DNA of 41,882 bases from Chara braunii (taxonomy: Eukaryota > Streptophyta > Charophyceae > Charales > Characeae): contig BFEA01000077.1 in the NCBI GenBank assembly GCA_003427395.1, forward strand, positions 3,282,664 to 3,324,545, written 5' to 3'. Made by a program: the position numbers and the translations under genes. Positions 30,540-41,680 of the stretch are shown here, piece after piece. Numbering within the stretch: position 1 is the first letter of the stretch; each line of letters begins with the position of its first letter. The notes under the pieces are model-generated. The model was given only the letters and a program-made list of their open reading frames with translations. It searched no databases and had not been told where the DNA came from.

Positions 30540-31680
30540 GCTTGTGCAAAGGCTGTTCTATTGAACATGTTTGTGCATGTTCAATTATGACATTCACGTT
30601 TTTATGGTACGATGAAAAAAGAAACTGCCTAGGCTATGGTTAGTTGAGTCCAACCTGAGTAAGTTGGTAAAAGTTATCCCACCTCATTGCAAATCGCTAT
30701 TGAAGAATGAACATCTACGGAAACAGGGTATGTGGCGCACAATCCCTGATGGTTTAAGAGTATGAAGAGTGTTGGGCCCTGACCTCGATTTGGGAACCCA
30801 AGTGGAAGTCTATAATGAATGCAGAAGATCCGGAGATCAGGGCCGCCTACGTCTTGAAGGTAAAAGGGTGGTACAAGATTTGTCATTTCTAATAGAGTTG
30901 AGAGTATTAGCAAAAATAACAATAAGAAATCGTCAACTTTTTTTTTTTTTGGGTGGTCAGAGGGGTTTAAAATTGAACCACTATTGTACGAATTGAAAAA
31001 AAAACAGAATGCGGTTACCCAAGGATATACCGCTTATTATGTATCGACTTAAGGTGGGTGTGTTAGTTTAATTAGCTTTAGTCTTAGACCTTCCTTCGAA
31101 AAAAAAAGTCAGGTAATTCCAAAAAGATCAAGGTGATGAAACCTTAATGCCTCGATGAAAAGAACTGTGGAAAGGCTTGAAGAGGATATATGCCCAAAAG
31201 CAGGCCAACTTGATCTAGCAACAAGCATTGCAGATTGTCCCTGCAGCAACGTGGTTGGTTAGTAAAGGTATGAAGGTTTCACATACCTAAAAAAAATGTG
31301 ACTGGGATAGATCTGCAAAGCATGTTTGGCTCATGTGCCCGCTGGCTGACCAGTTGTGGGAATGATCGAAAATACATTGGAATAACTTTGCTGAAAAAGA
31401 TGAATTGCGATGATCGAATAAGTAATTCGACACAGCTCGGCCCCACAGAAGACTGATGTGTCATCGTGCTGAGGTTATATAACTCTTGTATGCCGATGAG
31501 TGATCATGAAAGTTGTATGGATACCAAGAAACATCGAGGTCTTTTTAAATGAAGACGCAACTCTCTACAAGCAGATCTGACAAGTTGAATCAAATATTTG
31601 GCGAGCAATTTAGACAGATTGGGTACGATGTCGTGCGCCGAAAGGCGAGGGCATATGTATTTTTTTAGAATATAAGTTAG
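30540..31680 (+). pseudogene. Heavily decayed LINE 3' region
   Basis: At 31297 the plus strand reads CDWDRSAKHVWLMCPLADQL, then W: a C..(D/C)..H..W..CP.A..LW pattern typical of the post-RT zinc-binding domain of plant-type LINEs. At about 31507-31580 it reads KVVWIPRNIEVFLNEDATLY, matching the W(R)xRNxxxF block that follows that domain. Stops and frameshifts are frequent. The RT core is not readable. Confidence 0.5.
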
Positions 31681-33950
31681 AGGTAATAGACTAGCGAAAG
31701 TTTCAAGTGAAGGAAAATTGATAATAGGACTGTGGCTTTTAGAATGAGAAGCTTAGAGTTTTAAGGATTTGTTGTTGCCTCGACTGTGACATAGATATCC
31801 ACTCTTTGGTGTCTCTTATTTTGTATATCATTAAATTTTTACTTAGATGGACTTTGCTTCAAAAGATGGGACACTTTGAGTCTCTGTTTGGTTAAAAAGT
31901 TTTGAGTTTCTACCATGAGGATTGGATAATCTCGTTTTGATGAACTTTAAGGGAAATCGTCGTCTTTATTAGTTTTTTTAGGATGGGTGTGTCCTAGAAT
32001 CAGATTCCTTAGTTTTTCTAAGCTTTAAGGTTTATTTTGGAAAAATTACTTGATATAGAAGTTGAGGGACGTTGGAGTCGATTTTCAGCTTAGCCTAAAC
32101 TGGGTAATGGCCCCAGAGCTAGTCCAGGTTGGTTTGTGAGGATTCCTGACCTTTCTCCATTGGTAATATAAAGCTTATAATTCTTAAAAAAAAAAAAAAA
32201 AAACTTAGCATTGACGACATAGCGGATTCGAAAGTGCGCTTGTCGGAGTGCATGAGGACAGTCGGGGCTTCCAAGTGCATATTTATGACTGTCCAACTGC
32301 ATTATGACAGAGTTAATGTTGCCACTTTCAGACTCAATGAGCGGCAATCCTGTCCTCCTCACAAGAGTCGAGAATCAGGTATGAGTCTTTCTTAGTATTA
32401 TTTGCTTTGAGTACGATAAAGTGAGCATGGACCGCAATGAGGCTACACTTATGGGAGTGCAGCATAATTGTGACATGATGAGGCTATGACACGACTCTGA
32501 TGATTGCACTATAGTTCACTACATATTTGCCAGAAGAATCAACCCTGACCACGTACAAATCATCCGTTGCACATAAACGAAATTGTAAAGCACAGCGTGT
32601 TGGCTCTCATAGCACGTCCCCTCCAGTCTTGAGGTGGTGTGAGGATCGGATACCCTCATGATTTGGAGGTAGGCACAGTACGGGCAACCTCACACCCAAT
32701 GTTGCTTTCTGATGGGAGTCGGATGTAGGCCCGGTAAATCACAAGAAAGGGGGTGTGTCAAGAACTTTAGTAAAGGTGGGGCATGAGTTTTCGGTTCTGA
32801 ACTGAAATCTTCAAGTTTGTGTATCCATTCGGAAGTGAATTTTAGTTGAGGGACAAGTGAGAACAAAAACAACAATGAAATTCATTCCTCATGAGGGCAT
32901 CAATCAAAAACCAATCAATGACTCAAAAATAAAATATATCATGCAAAATATTTTTAAAAAAATATAAAACCTATGTGTGACACCTTCATTTTCCCAGTCT
33001 CAATGTTGTGGGCGTTCACGTGGGGTCGCTTGAGGTAAGTGATGGTGCACTTATATGTCTCATTGTCGGACCTAATACCCTTACAAGAGTAGTCACTCAA
33101 GTTCTTAAAACTTACACAAGATGCAACTGAATTTCATAAAGCGGCTACGTAGGCTAAGTGTCTCCTTTATGGGAGTGCACTAGTAGCTGACCCTCGTGGG
33201 GCTTGCGCCACGACCGTAGCGGTTAGGATGAATTAGCGGGATGAAGTTGATCCCGACGCGTAATATCACTACAAGGTATAGAATTAAAAAAGATAAGCGG
33301 TAGAAGTTGTTAGAAAACCACTAGACAAATGAGGTTGAGGGGTTAGTAGTTTTGTCATTAGAAGGATCGTTGCGCTTAGTATAATGACAACCTGGGGTTA
33401 AATGATTGCAGCAACTGTAAGGACGTGAGGTCAAAAATCATTATAGGCTCTGGGCGAAGCAGTAACAAAGGTGTGAATGTTGGGATGTAGTCCGATGTAC
33501 TAAAATTTTGTGCTGCCGAGTGGCCGAAAGGGTCTGATCAGTGGTTGTGGAAAGCGACCGACCTTTTTGAGTTGTTGACGGAGAATTTACCGGATTTTGT
33601 TTTTATTGAACCACCCAACCTGATGATGAGGGTTTCAAGTAGTAAGATTTAGGTCTAACCCTTTTTAATATAAGTTAGTTACATTCCTTTTGGGTTAGGC
33701 ACCCAGTCGGGTGGAAGTAGGCACTAGGCGCTTATTATAAACTTCGTCATGACGATTTTCTTAGTGTACCCACGAGGCAGTAGCCCTATAAGTAGAAGAG
33801 TGGTGTGGGCGGGGTTTTGCACCACGTCATTGGGGGTATCCTTCAGGACAATAATATCAAACATGTACTAGGTAACAATGCTCAACCCGAGAACCCTTTG
33901 CGTATCCTTCCGTGCGTTTATTTAAATTAACGTCATTAAGTGCATCAACT
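31681..33950. other. No gene recognised
   Basis: The stretch has A18 at 32185-32202 and a 9-bp inverted repeat GGTGTGAGG/CCTCACACC near 32635-32695. It is otherwise moderately AT-rich with frequent stops on both strands. It may be decayed transposon sequence, but no motif is readable. Confidence 0.45.
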
Positions 33951-33959
33951 CGAGAGTCT

Positions 33960-35870
33960 CTGGCTTTTGGCAGAGAGTCCTCACAACCGCGTCACGTAGG
34001 AGTATTGAAATTAAAAAGACGTTGAGACGACGCAAAACACGTTATCCGTTCAAAAAGGAAGCGAACAAAGTTTTTTTCCTGTTTTAGTCGAATGTGCCAG
34101 TTGTACCTTTCGTTGTCCCCAACAACAGTATAGGTTTTCACGAGGCAAACATTTTTTATCCTAAGGAATTGTTGGTACCCTACGGGCGTATATACTGAGT
34201 TTGGATCCATGTATGAAAGTGTTTCACTAGCAATCGCAAAACTATACTATATGAGGGTGTTTGTTAGTTTGCTTCAGTATAGGTACACCTAGTTAAGATG
34301 ACGATTCAACCCGAACATCATTTTTTCGCTAAAGTATCGATCTCCTAAGTATAAAGCTAACGTCGGTTGACTACGGCGGTTTCAACCAAACGTGAAATCA
34401 CAAATGATCCTAAACCCTTAAACATGACGCATAAGTTAAAAGGAAAATAAATCAACACGCCCTTTAAAACGTTCGTACCTCAAATAATAAAACATTTATA
34501 CAACTATATCGACAATATTCATAAGATAATTAAATATACGATAAAAATCAAATAAAATTATATTTGGTCGACAAAGCTGAAACTTTAAACCAATAACACA
34601 GAATTCAAAATAGATTCAACTAAGATAGGGGAGACCAAATAGAGATAAAATAAAATGATATTAATAGAATTGTCAAATAGTCGACCTAAAATAGTCTTAG
34701 TTTGACGAGTTGACTTGCCAAGTTTATTCATTTATTTTCCAAGGTTAACCTAGGACAGACAATTCATGTTTTTCATCTTTTTTACAAAGAAGGGTTCGAG
34801 CAACTCATGCATGACTGAGTCTTATTCGTAGATTCCGTCGACCCACGAAAAGTTTAAGGTAAATCAAACATTTAAAATGAACATTGGGTTATAGAAGGAG
34901 ATATAGTTAAACAATCAAATTGTCATCATACTAGGAAGTTTATAAGGAGAGTCAATTCGTAGAATGTGAATAGACTAAGTCAAAATTTGAACTTTATATT
35001 ACAAACTACAAAGTTAGTTTGTGGAACGTCAATGAGTCTAAGCTAAGTCAAAATATAAACTTTATATCGTAAACTGCTGAGCAAAAAAAAGAAAAAAACT
35101 CGTTGTCAATAGTTTACACAGTATTATCAATCTCAATTATATTTATAAATGATATTTATAAATGATTTTTACGAAGATAGATTTAAATACGTATAGGATA
35201 AAATGCAAACAGTGAACGAACAACATTGTTTTAATACATAAACAATTTGTTTCTCAATCCATAGGAAACATACACATTAATTTTTTTTTCTTGTCAGATA
35301 AAAAAAAAATAAAAAAAAAGTTATGCGAGCGTGGATTCACTTAGAAGTGAAATGACATAGTATGAGTAAATATTTGACCAACCTTGAGTAAACTACTCAC
35401 AAATGCAAATCACCTCAAGTAAGAAAAACCAAGCTTGTCATTTCAAATAGTATTTCAGTCAAATAAGTCGAAAAATCGGTGTCGGCAAGATAACCTCGTG
35501 TGTACGGCCTTGTAACTTGTTCGACTATAGCCCCAAAATCTCGAGCCAGTTCGTTGCATACTTCAGCCGATTATAAAGAAAGGTTTGATCTATAGATCGA
35601 ACCCAATAAATTATAAATACAATAAGATATTTTTAACAATTTTTTTTTAATTTTTTCGACTACCCAACATAATTCCGAACAGTTTTGAAAATCAAATCTA
35701 CAAAGATTACTATCCCAAAACTGAAGATAAGGAAAAAAAAATTGGAGAGAGACCAATCAAGAAATACTAAAATATGATAACCTTTAGAGGGGCGATCCCA
35801 ATGTGAGTCCCAAGTGGTCCCATTCGGTTTTGCATCTGTCCCAAGTATTAAAAAAACAATTGAACGAGTT
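33960..35870 (+). repeat. 2-kb unclassified repeat, copy B (AT-shifted)
   Basis: It matches copy A block by block: GCGTCACGTAGGAG at 33989, ACGTCGGTTGACTACGGCGG and TTTCAACCAAACGTGAAA near 34360-34405, TCTTAGTTTGACGAGTTGAC near 34695, GGATTCACTTAGAAGTGAA near 35332, AACCTTGAGTAAACTACTCA near 35380, and GTCCCAAGTGGTCCCA near 35808. Many G/C positions in copy A are A/T here, as expected from cytosine-methylation decay of an older copy. Confidence 0.65.
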
Positions 35871-36089
35871 TTAAACATCTAAGAAAGACTATGATTCCCT
35901 CAAGATTATAGTATATATAATATAGAATTAAGTGTGGAGGTCCTGCATAATGCTAAGTGGTGCTGATAATTAGTCATCTGGTCTCAAATTATCCCACTAT
36001 ATTCCCAAGACTGTCCTGGATGAAACTGTTGGTCCCACATTACCTGACCGATGTACGTTTTCGTACTTAGGAGGTCAACCCCTCAAGGG

Positions 36090-36540
36090 ACGAACGACGT
36101 CCGAGTTCAAAAAACTTTTTAACTACGAGTACCTATGCTACAACGAGACGAGCAAACGTCATCGGCTACAACGAGACGAGCAAATGTCCTCGGTTAACTT
36201 GCCTTTGCGACTACATATAAAAGTTATGGCATGCTGGTCAGCAGCTTGGTATATGGATATGCCTATAAGGGTGGTGACAACACCTTAGGGAAGGTAAGTT
36301 GCACCCCGCGGAAACCTATCCTGTAGGGGACCACGGAAAGTACGGCCGTCGCAGCCGACTAGAGCGGTGAAGGGATGACGCGACCTCGACTGTCACGTAC
36401 AACTGTCTCCAAGTTATTTTTTTATTTTATTTTTTTAACTCTTGCGTGATGTGGTCGGGAGGACTCTCCCCTTTTGCAAAAAAGGCGGGAGCCGATGCGC
36501 TCGAAAACATCATAGGGTCGATGTTCGCCCAATGGAGTCG
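36090..36540 (-). repeat. 2-kb repeat, partial inverted copy C
   Basis: It is the reverse complement of the 5' part of copy A. CGTGATGTGGTCGGGAGGAC and GGCGGGAGCCGATGCGCTCG (36445-36500), ACCTATCCTGTAGGGGACCA (36323), GGGTGGTGACAACACCTTAG (36268) and GACGAGCAAACGTC (36147) all align. It contains an extra 28-bp tandem duplication at 36137-36192. Confidence 0.75.
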
Positions 36541-37180
36541 GGGCTAAAAACAATTGACGCAGTCTTTAAGGGTAGGTATCTGACTGAAATTGACCCCCTA
36601 GTTGATAGGGTTAGTGTTTGACCCTCATCAAGAGGGTCACCCTATACCAAAGACCGGGCCAACGACGGAAAGAAACTCCCGCGAAAAAGGGTTTAGCATG
36701 GGTTCGCTAACCAACAAGGATACCTTTTCATTAGTTTTTTGTTGGATGGTAAGTCTATTACCACAAAAAAACGAACCTCCTTCCGATCCGTTGGAAACCC
36801 CCCAAAAAGGGCGCTTATAATGATTGGTACTTATTGCCCACTATGTTAAGCACAAACAACAACGAGTACCGAATAATTATTCAGTCGTTCTATGTCACAG
36901 GATAACTGCCCCGTAACAGGTCCTAGCTAACCCTTTAGGGTCGTGCGAAACCTGAGATGCCATATCTGGTCCTGGGTGAGTAAGCACCAAAAAGCAACCC
37001 ATTGAGATTTTTCTTTGTGAATGTTTGTCATACTTGGGATTGAGAGTGATATTATGATGCCACGCGACCCCTTTTCACCACTGGGAAAATTATGGGTCGG
37101 TACCTGATCCGATCATATGCACATAGGTCACATTAGTGCGAGCGAGCCTGGGGGATCAGTGTCCGAGGCTGCAACTCGCA
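36541..37180. other. No gene recognised
   Basis: Sequence between the inverted copies C and D. Only short frames, with one hairpin-like GACCCTCATCAAGAGGGTC at 36619-36637. Confidence 0.45.
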
Positions 37181-37189
37181 CCTAGGTTA

Positions 37190-37550
37190 CGAACATGGCC
37201 GAACCACTGCACGTCTCCTTCTATGTTGCGGTGACTACAAAGTGCCCTCGGCCAGCTTACCTCTTGCGCAACATGTAAAAACTGCCTTACGTGGACTGGT
37301 AACTCGACATGGATACACTACCTAAGGATGGTTACAACTCCTTAGGCGGAGGTAGGTTGTACCCCACAACATCCTGTTCTGTCGCAGGGGACTATGGGAA
37401 GTATAGCTGGCGCACTCAGTCAGAACGACACCCTTCTCTTTATCTTGTAAACAGATGACGTCCTGCGTGACCCGGCCAGGAGGACCCTCTTGCAAGCACA
37501 ACATGCACGACGTGTACCTGGGTCGATGCGCTCGACACCGTGCCCCCCAT
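37190..37550 (-). repeat. 2-kb repeat, partial inverted copy D
   Basis: It aligns with the reverse complement of copy A and with copy C: GTGCCCTCGGCCAGCTTACC (37241), stem CCTAAGGA/TCCTTAGG (37321-37346), GTCGCAGGGGACTATGGGAA (37381), CTGCGTGACCCGGCCAGGAG (37463) and GATGCGCTCGACACCGTG (37525). Copies C and D are in the same orientation, about 1.1 kb apart. Confidence 0.7.
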
Positions 37551-37802
37551 CTCTCGTGTCCTCACATGCTCACATTCCTTCACTCCTTCCTTTTGTGTCC
37601 TGTTAGCCACCAACCCCTGTCCAGCTCATCACCGAGCTATTTTGCTCACCAAATGGGCTCGCCGAGCTATATTGCTCACGAAATGGGCTGCGACACGATG
37701 CATCATGGTATGTCAGCCCTCGTCACCAAGGGTTTCCTTCCTTGTCAAAGCCGCCTCAAAAGCTGAAACCAAACGTAATCCGACCCTACCAAACCTAATC
37801 CC

Positions 37803-37960
37803 GACCTAAAACAATGGACAGAGATGGCCCCAGAGGCTTGCCTTCAGGCTTGGCAGCAAATGGTTCCTCCGTCATCAGAGCCGCATCAAACTCTAACCCA
37901 ACGCAGCCTAAACAACGGATGGAGATGGCCCCTGAGGCTCGGGTCCAGGCTCGGATGACG
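37803..37960 (+). repeat. Diverged direct duplication, ~102-bp period
   Basis: GACCTAAAACAATGGACAGA, GATGGCCCCAGAGGCT (37803 onward) is repeated at about 37905 as GCCTAAACAACGGATGGA, GATGGCCCCTGAGGCT, each followed by CAGGCT(T/C)GG. Confidence 0.65.
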
Positions 37961-37979
37961 CAGGTTCCGGAAGAAGGTT

Positions 37980-38681
37980 GTGAAAAGCACGACCGGGGCA
38001 CTGGAGCAAACACAGAGATGGGGTGGTTTTTCTGTTTTTTTTTTAATTTATAAATATTATGGTCCGATGGACCACGGATTAGATATCAGAACAGATACTA
38101 CACTCGGTCTGAGCCAAATAGCCGAGATAGGGGGTGCTATTTGCCTGTGCGTGCCTAGCACGTGCTATTTTTTCCCCCCTTCGTTTTTTCCACGTGCTAT
38201 GTGGTCTTCGAGGGGTGAGGCTGTCGGAGACCGGCGTGGCTTCATCGATCACCCCGAAGTTCGGGGGATCGAGCCTCGACGTCCCGCGGGTGTTTGCGCG
38301 GACGGAGTTTTCGGCTATGGCGGCGAAGACGAAGAGGGCGACGGAAGGAGAGCATTTTTTCGGGGTCCGTTTGAAACTCTCAACGGACGGCGGGATGCGT
38401 TTGAAACTTTCTGCCGGCGCGCAGTGGGCGGGGAGCTCGGTAATAGGAAGCCGGTGAACGGGCGGGACGGGAACGCCACAGCAAACGAGGGTTTTTTTGA
38501 TCGCGCATACCCGTCTCGATGGGGGAGGAACTGGGTGGATGGTCAAACCAGGGTTTTTTCGATCGCTCATACTCGTCTCGATGGGGGAGGAACTGGGTGG
38601 GTGGTCGGGATGAAGGGACCTGAGAATCTGGACCGGTCGGGTCGGGTCGGGACGGAACGAATCGACGATGACGTGTCGTGA
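37980..38681 (+). CDS. Uncertain 233-codon ORF in CpG-rich block
   Basis: This is the longest frame not made of homopolymer. It is open from 37980 to 38681 and encodes a Gly/Arg-rich protein (PEVRGIEPRRPAGVCADG; GYGGEDEEGDGRRAFF) with no recognisable domain. Its N-terminal third reads through a T9 run (38035-38043). Overlapping frames on both strands are also open because GC-rich DNA has few stops. The 62-bp tandem repeat at 38489 lies inside it. It may be no gene at all; the block could equally be a promoter or 5' exon region. Confidence 0.2.
   Translation: MKSTTGALEQTQRWGGFSVFFLIYKYYGPMDHGLDIRTDTTLGLSQIAEIGGAICLCVPSTCYFFPPSFFPRAMWSSRGEAVGDRRGFIDHPEVRGIEPRRPAGVCADGVFGYGGEDEEGDGRRAFFRGPFETLNGRRDAFETFCRRAVGGELGNRKPVNGRDGNATANEGFFDRAYPSRWGRNWVDGQTRVFSIAHTRLDGGGTGWVVGMKGPENLDRSGRVGTERIDDDVS
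38489..38612 (+). repeat. 62-bp tandem duplication
   Basis: GGGTTTTTTTGATCGCGCAT..CGTCTCGATGGGGGAGGAAC at 38489 is repeated at 38551 with few substitutions. The period is 62 bp, not a multiple of three, so a coding frame would change phase between units, which argues against a conserved protein here. Confidence 0.85.
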
Positions 38682-39575
38682 TTGGGCGAAGGGCGATCGA
38701 GTTCAAACCTAATTAAGCTATGTGCGAGAGAGTGGAGCGAAAATCTCCGTGCCTCACAGTGCGCCACGTGTCATCAACTGGAAGCGGATCTTTTTTTATC
38801 AAAGTGTCTCACAGTGTAAAACCACGTCAGTGCTCAGTTGTGGCGAAAAGCGCCTCCACACTCGATCACGCCGTTGGATCGTCGTCACGTGTTGATGATG
38901 ACCTGTCAATCATCGATGAGCTGTAAGTCGTCAGAGTGGCGCTGAGAGGATTGACTCATGCTGTTGTGTTGTTGCTTAATGAATGTACAGCTTCGAATGG
39001 TGATGGACCTCTTCTCGTACAGGGCTAATTAGTTGGTGCTGCGGTGATCGAACAGGCTGAGTGATTGGGGGGAGGGAGGGAGGGGCGGCTTTGTCGTCTT
39101 GTGGGCCACAGGAGAGGGATGATGATGATGATGATGTGCAGTACTTAGTCGCATTCATGTGTCGAGATGGTGATGATATTTCCGGATGGGACAAGCGCTC
39201 GAGGAACTTGGTGGTCCCAGGTTAACTGGAGAACGGGATCTCGACACCGGAACAATGCTCTGACAGAAATTTGATTGAATCTGGTCGCGGAAGCAGTCCC
39301 ATGAGCTCTGGATCGGCCTCGTGACTGTCAGATTTGATCGCAATCCCGACACCGGGATGGGCTGGGTGTGAGCATGCCCTTCGGAGGCGAATCGCCATAT
39401 CTATATTATCAGAAGTGACGTGTGCCACGTGGCTATCAGATCGTGGTCCACGTGGCAGCGTGTGCATGTGGGCCCGGTGGGCTGTCATGGGCTGTCCGGC
39501 CGTATTCCGGTTGGTCCGTAGCCAACCATTTTCCTAGCCTTGTTTCTGTTTTCGTTTTCATTTTTTCTTTTTTTG

Positions 39576-39578
<3 letters not shown>

Positions 39579-39660
<82 letters not shown>
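39579..39660. repeat. (TG)n(AG)n compound microsatellite
   Basis: About 21 TG units are followed by about 20 AG units. Frames across it are low complexity. Confidence 0.97.
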
Positions 39661-39663
<3 letters not shown>

Positions 39664-40379
39664 GGATGTGTGTTTTCACATGCATGCCTGAGGCCTTGTC
39701 ACCATAATTTTGAAGCTGCGCGAGAGCTCGAAGCGGTGCGGCAGCCACGTGTCAGTTAGGAACTGTGCGACGATCTGAAGTCTCTGGCTCTGTGCTCGGC
39801 GAGAAGCCACGTGTCCTCTCCTCCGTTGACTTGGGGGGATGGGGGATGGTAGCCCCACGGAGACATTGAGGCTGTGCATGGCAGTGAAAAAGGGGGGGGA
39901 TATCGTCGTCGTCATCGATTTAGGGGGGTAGCCACGTGTCCCCTGCTCCGTCGACTTGGGGGGGGCGCGAGAGGGGGGAAGGGGTAGCCCAGCGTGTCCT
40001 CTTGCCCGGCCATTTGGCAGCAGCTGCACGTGTCCTGTCTCCTGGTGATTTGGCAGCCAGCCCGCCTATCTGGTATAAGTCATCGATCTGGCGATGGTCT
40101 GTATTACAAAGCTGATGACGCGGCGCCCCCCACGTGTCCTCTTTCCCGCCAATTTCGAGAGGACCCGTGGACATGGAGATGCAGGGAGAAGAGACGGAGA
40201 AGTTTCTCGCCAATTTCGAGAGCAAGCGCTCGACGGCTGTGGGTGTTGATGTTCCGGCTGTGGAGCCGCCACGTGGCAGCTGCTCATTGCGCTTACAATC
40301 TGTTCTGCTGACCTTGAGGCGGGAAAAAGTGAACTGTGCCTTGTGGCTGGAAAATGCGGAGAAGCGGGAAGGGTTTCAT

Positions 40380-40450
40380 TATCGTCGGGAAAGCATGGGG
40401 GGGGGTGTGATCGGCGGAGGGGGGGTGATCAGAGGGGGGGGGGTCATCAG
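40380..40450 (+). repeat. G-rich tract
   Basis: Several runs of seven to nine Gs (near 40397, 40419, 40434) with GGTGATC spacers. It could form G-quadruplexes. Confidence 0.6.
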
Positions 40451-40679
40451 ATGCTGGAGAAATAACTGTACCATGATTGCAGTAGGCATTTGGGTGTTGC
40501 TTGCTGTAGGAGTGGTCAGCGATGGTGGTGAAGGAGGGAGGAGCTCGAAAGAGAAAGATGTGGAGGCCGCCATGGCTGCAGATATGCGTCCGGTTTGGTT
40601 TGATCGACTGACAGATACGAATTTCACACAGGATGTCAGGATGCATGAAAACGTGTTATGCCTGCTCACGGTTCCTTGT

Positions 40680-41109
40680 AAGATTCGTTTGTCTTTCCCT
40701 CTCTCTCGCTCTCTCTTTTCCTTTTTTCCTCTCTCTCGATCTCTTTCTCTTTCTCTCTCTCTCTGTTTCTGTTTCTCCTCTCTCTCGTCTCCGTGTTTTT
40801 TTTTTGAATGTTGGATTTCTGTATGTTTCGCTCGTCCTGCCCTTTTTTCATTTGCACCGGTTCTTTCGTCGTCAGTGTCTGCGTCTCTCTTTCTTTCGCA
40901 CTTACTTTCTCTCTCTCTCTATCTCTATCTCTATCTTTGCTTTTTCTCTCCCTATCTTTGCTTTCTCTCTCCCTCTCTCTCTCTTGTTCTCTCTTATGTC
41001 TGTCTTTACTTCGCTCTCTCTTCTTTCTCTATCAGCCTGTTTTCCCTCTCGTTAGCGCTTGCCGTCTCTCCGCCCTTCTTCTCTTCTTTGTCTCTCTCTC
41101 TGTGGACCT
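40680..41109. repeat. Pyrimidine (CT/TTC) low-complexity tract
   Basis: Long imperfect (CT)n and (CTTT)n sequence. The several long overlapping plus-strand frames through it (rich in Ser, Leu, Phe) are compositional. The 334-codon frame 40134-41138 ends in this tract and is not accepted as a gene. Confidence 0.85.
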
Positions 41110-41261
41110 TCAGTCGCGCAGTTTTTTTTTTTTTTTAGTAATAATTTTGAACCAGTTCTCGATGTATGCGTGTCCTTCTTGCACAGGGGCCATGCTAATC
41201 AATCTTTTCTGCGTCATCTCAATTTTAGCGGACGTCGCGAAGGACTCAGTCGCGCAGTTTT
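41110..41261 (-). pseudogene. Retroposed full-length U6 snRNA pseudogene with TSDs
   Basis: On the minus strand, U6 starts exactly at 41245 with GTCCTTCGCGACGTCCGCTA, AAATTG and continues to GATTAGCATGGCCCCTGTGC, AAGAAGGACACGC, ATCGAGAACTGGTTCAAAAT (about 41141). Then comes an A15 tail. The identical 16-bp direct repeats TCAGTCGCGCAGTTTT at 41110-41125 and 41246-41261 flank the unit. A 5'-complete RNA, an A tail and TSDs are the hallmarks of LINE-mediated retroposition. Changes in the ACAGAGA region (ACGCAGAAAAGATTG) make it unlikely to function. Confidence 0.92.
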
Positions 41262-41383
41262 AAAAGCGAAAAAATTAAATGAAAAAGCACCGGCCAGTTT
41301 CCCTCGCAGGCGACAGGCATGGAGGTGTGAGCGCGCGGCAATGGGAAGGGAAGAGAGGGGAAAAGGGTTTTTCCACGTTCAAC

Positions 41384-41585
41384 AGCCAAAAGGAGGGGAT
41401 TGATGGGGGTCCCCCAGCTAAAAGGGGGGGACTGAAAAGGGGTTGCCGAAGCTAAAAGGGGGGGACTAAAAAAGGGTTGCCGAAGCTAAAAGGGGGAGAC
41501 TAAAAAGGGGTTGCCGAAGCTGAAAGGGGGATCAATAAAAGGTGTACCGCAGCAATCAGGGGAGCGGATTAAAAGCGGTGCTGCA
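41384..41585 (+). repeat. 34-bp minisatellite, about six units
   Basis: Units start at 41384, 41416, 41450, 41484, 41518 and 41551 (lengths 32, 34, 34, 34, 33, about 34). The consensus is AGCTAAAAGGGGGGACTAAA, AAGGGGTTGCCGA. Outer units are more diverged than the inner three, as usual for tandem arrays. Confidence 0.9.
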
Positions 41586-41587
41586 GG

Positions 41588-41616
41588 TGAGGGAGGGAGG
41601 GAGGGAGGGAGGGAGG
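41588..41616 (+). repeat. (GGGA)n tract
   Basis: About six GAGG/GGGA units with GGG triplets, a potential G-quadruplex-forming run. Confidence 0.85.
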
Positions 41617-41680
41617 CAAGTACCAGCACCGTGTACCGGTAGGGGGTGGGTCAGCTGCGCTCCAGTCCGCCCGACCTGCC

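Larger units (their letters stand above)
38159..40275. promoter_or_regulatory. Cluster of twelve CACGTG (G-box) palindromes
   Basis: CACGTG begins at 38159, 38191, 38765, 38886, 39426, 39449, 39746, 39808, 39933, 40027, 40131 and 40270. At least six lie in CCACGTGTC or CCACGTGGC, the high-affinity context for plant bZIP (ABF/GBF) factors. Chance expectation is about 0.5 in 2.1 kb. Several sit in a loosely repeated CCACGTGTCC..CTCC(G)T(T/C)GACTTGG context (39807, 39932). They might be regulatory or simply be part of a tandem-repeated GC-rich element. No target gene is identified. Confidence 0.5.

Noticed and set aside
40134-41138. 334-codon ORF
   Set aside because: It runs from the repetitive G-box segment through G-tracts into a CT-rich tract. 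There is no domain and it overlaps other open frames of the same kind.
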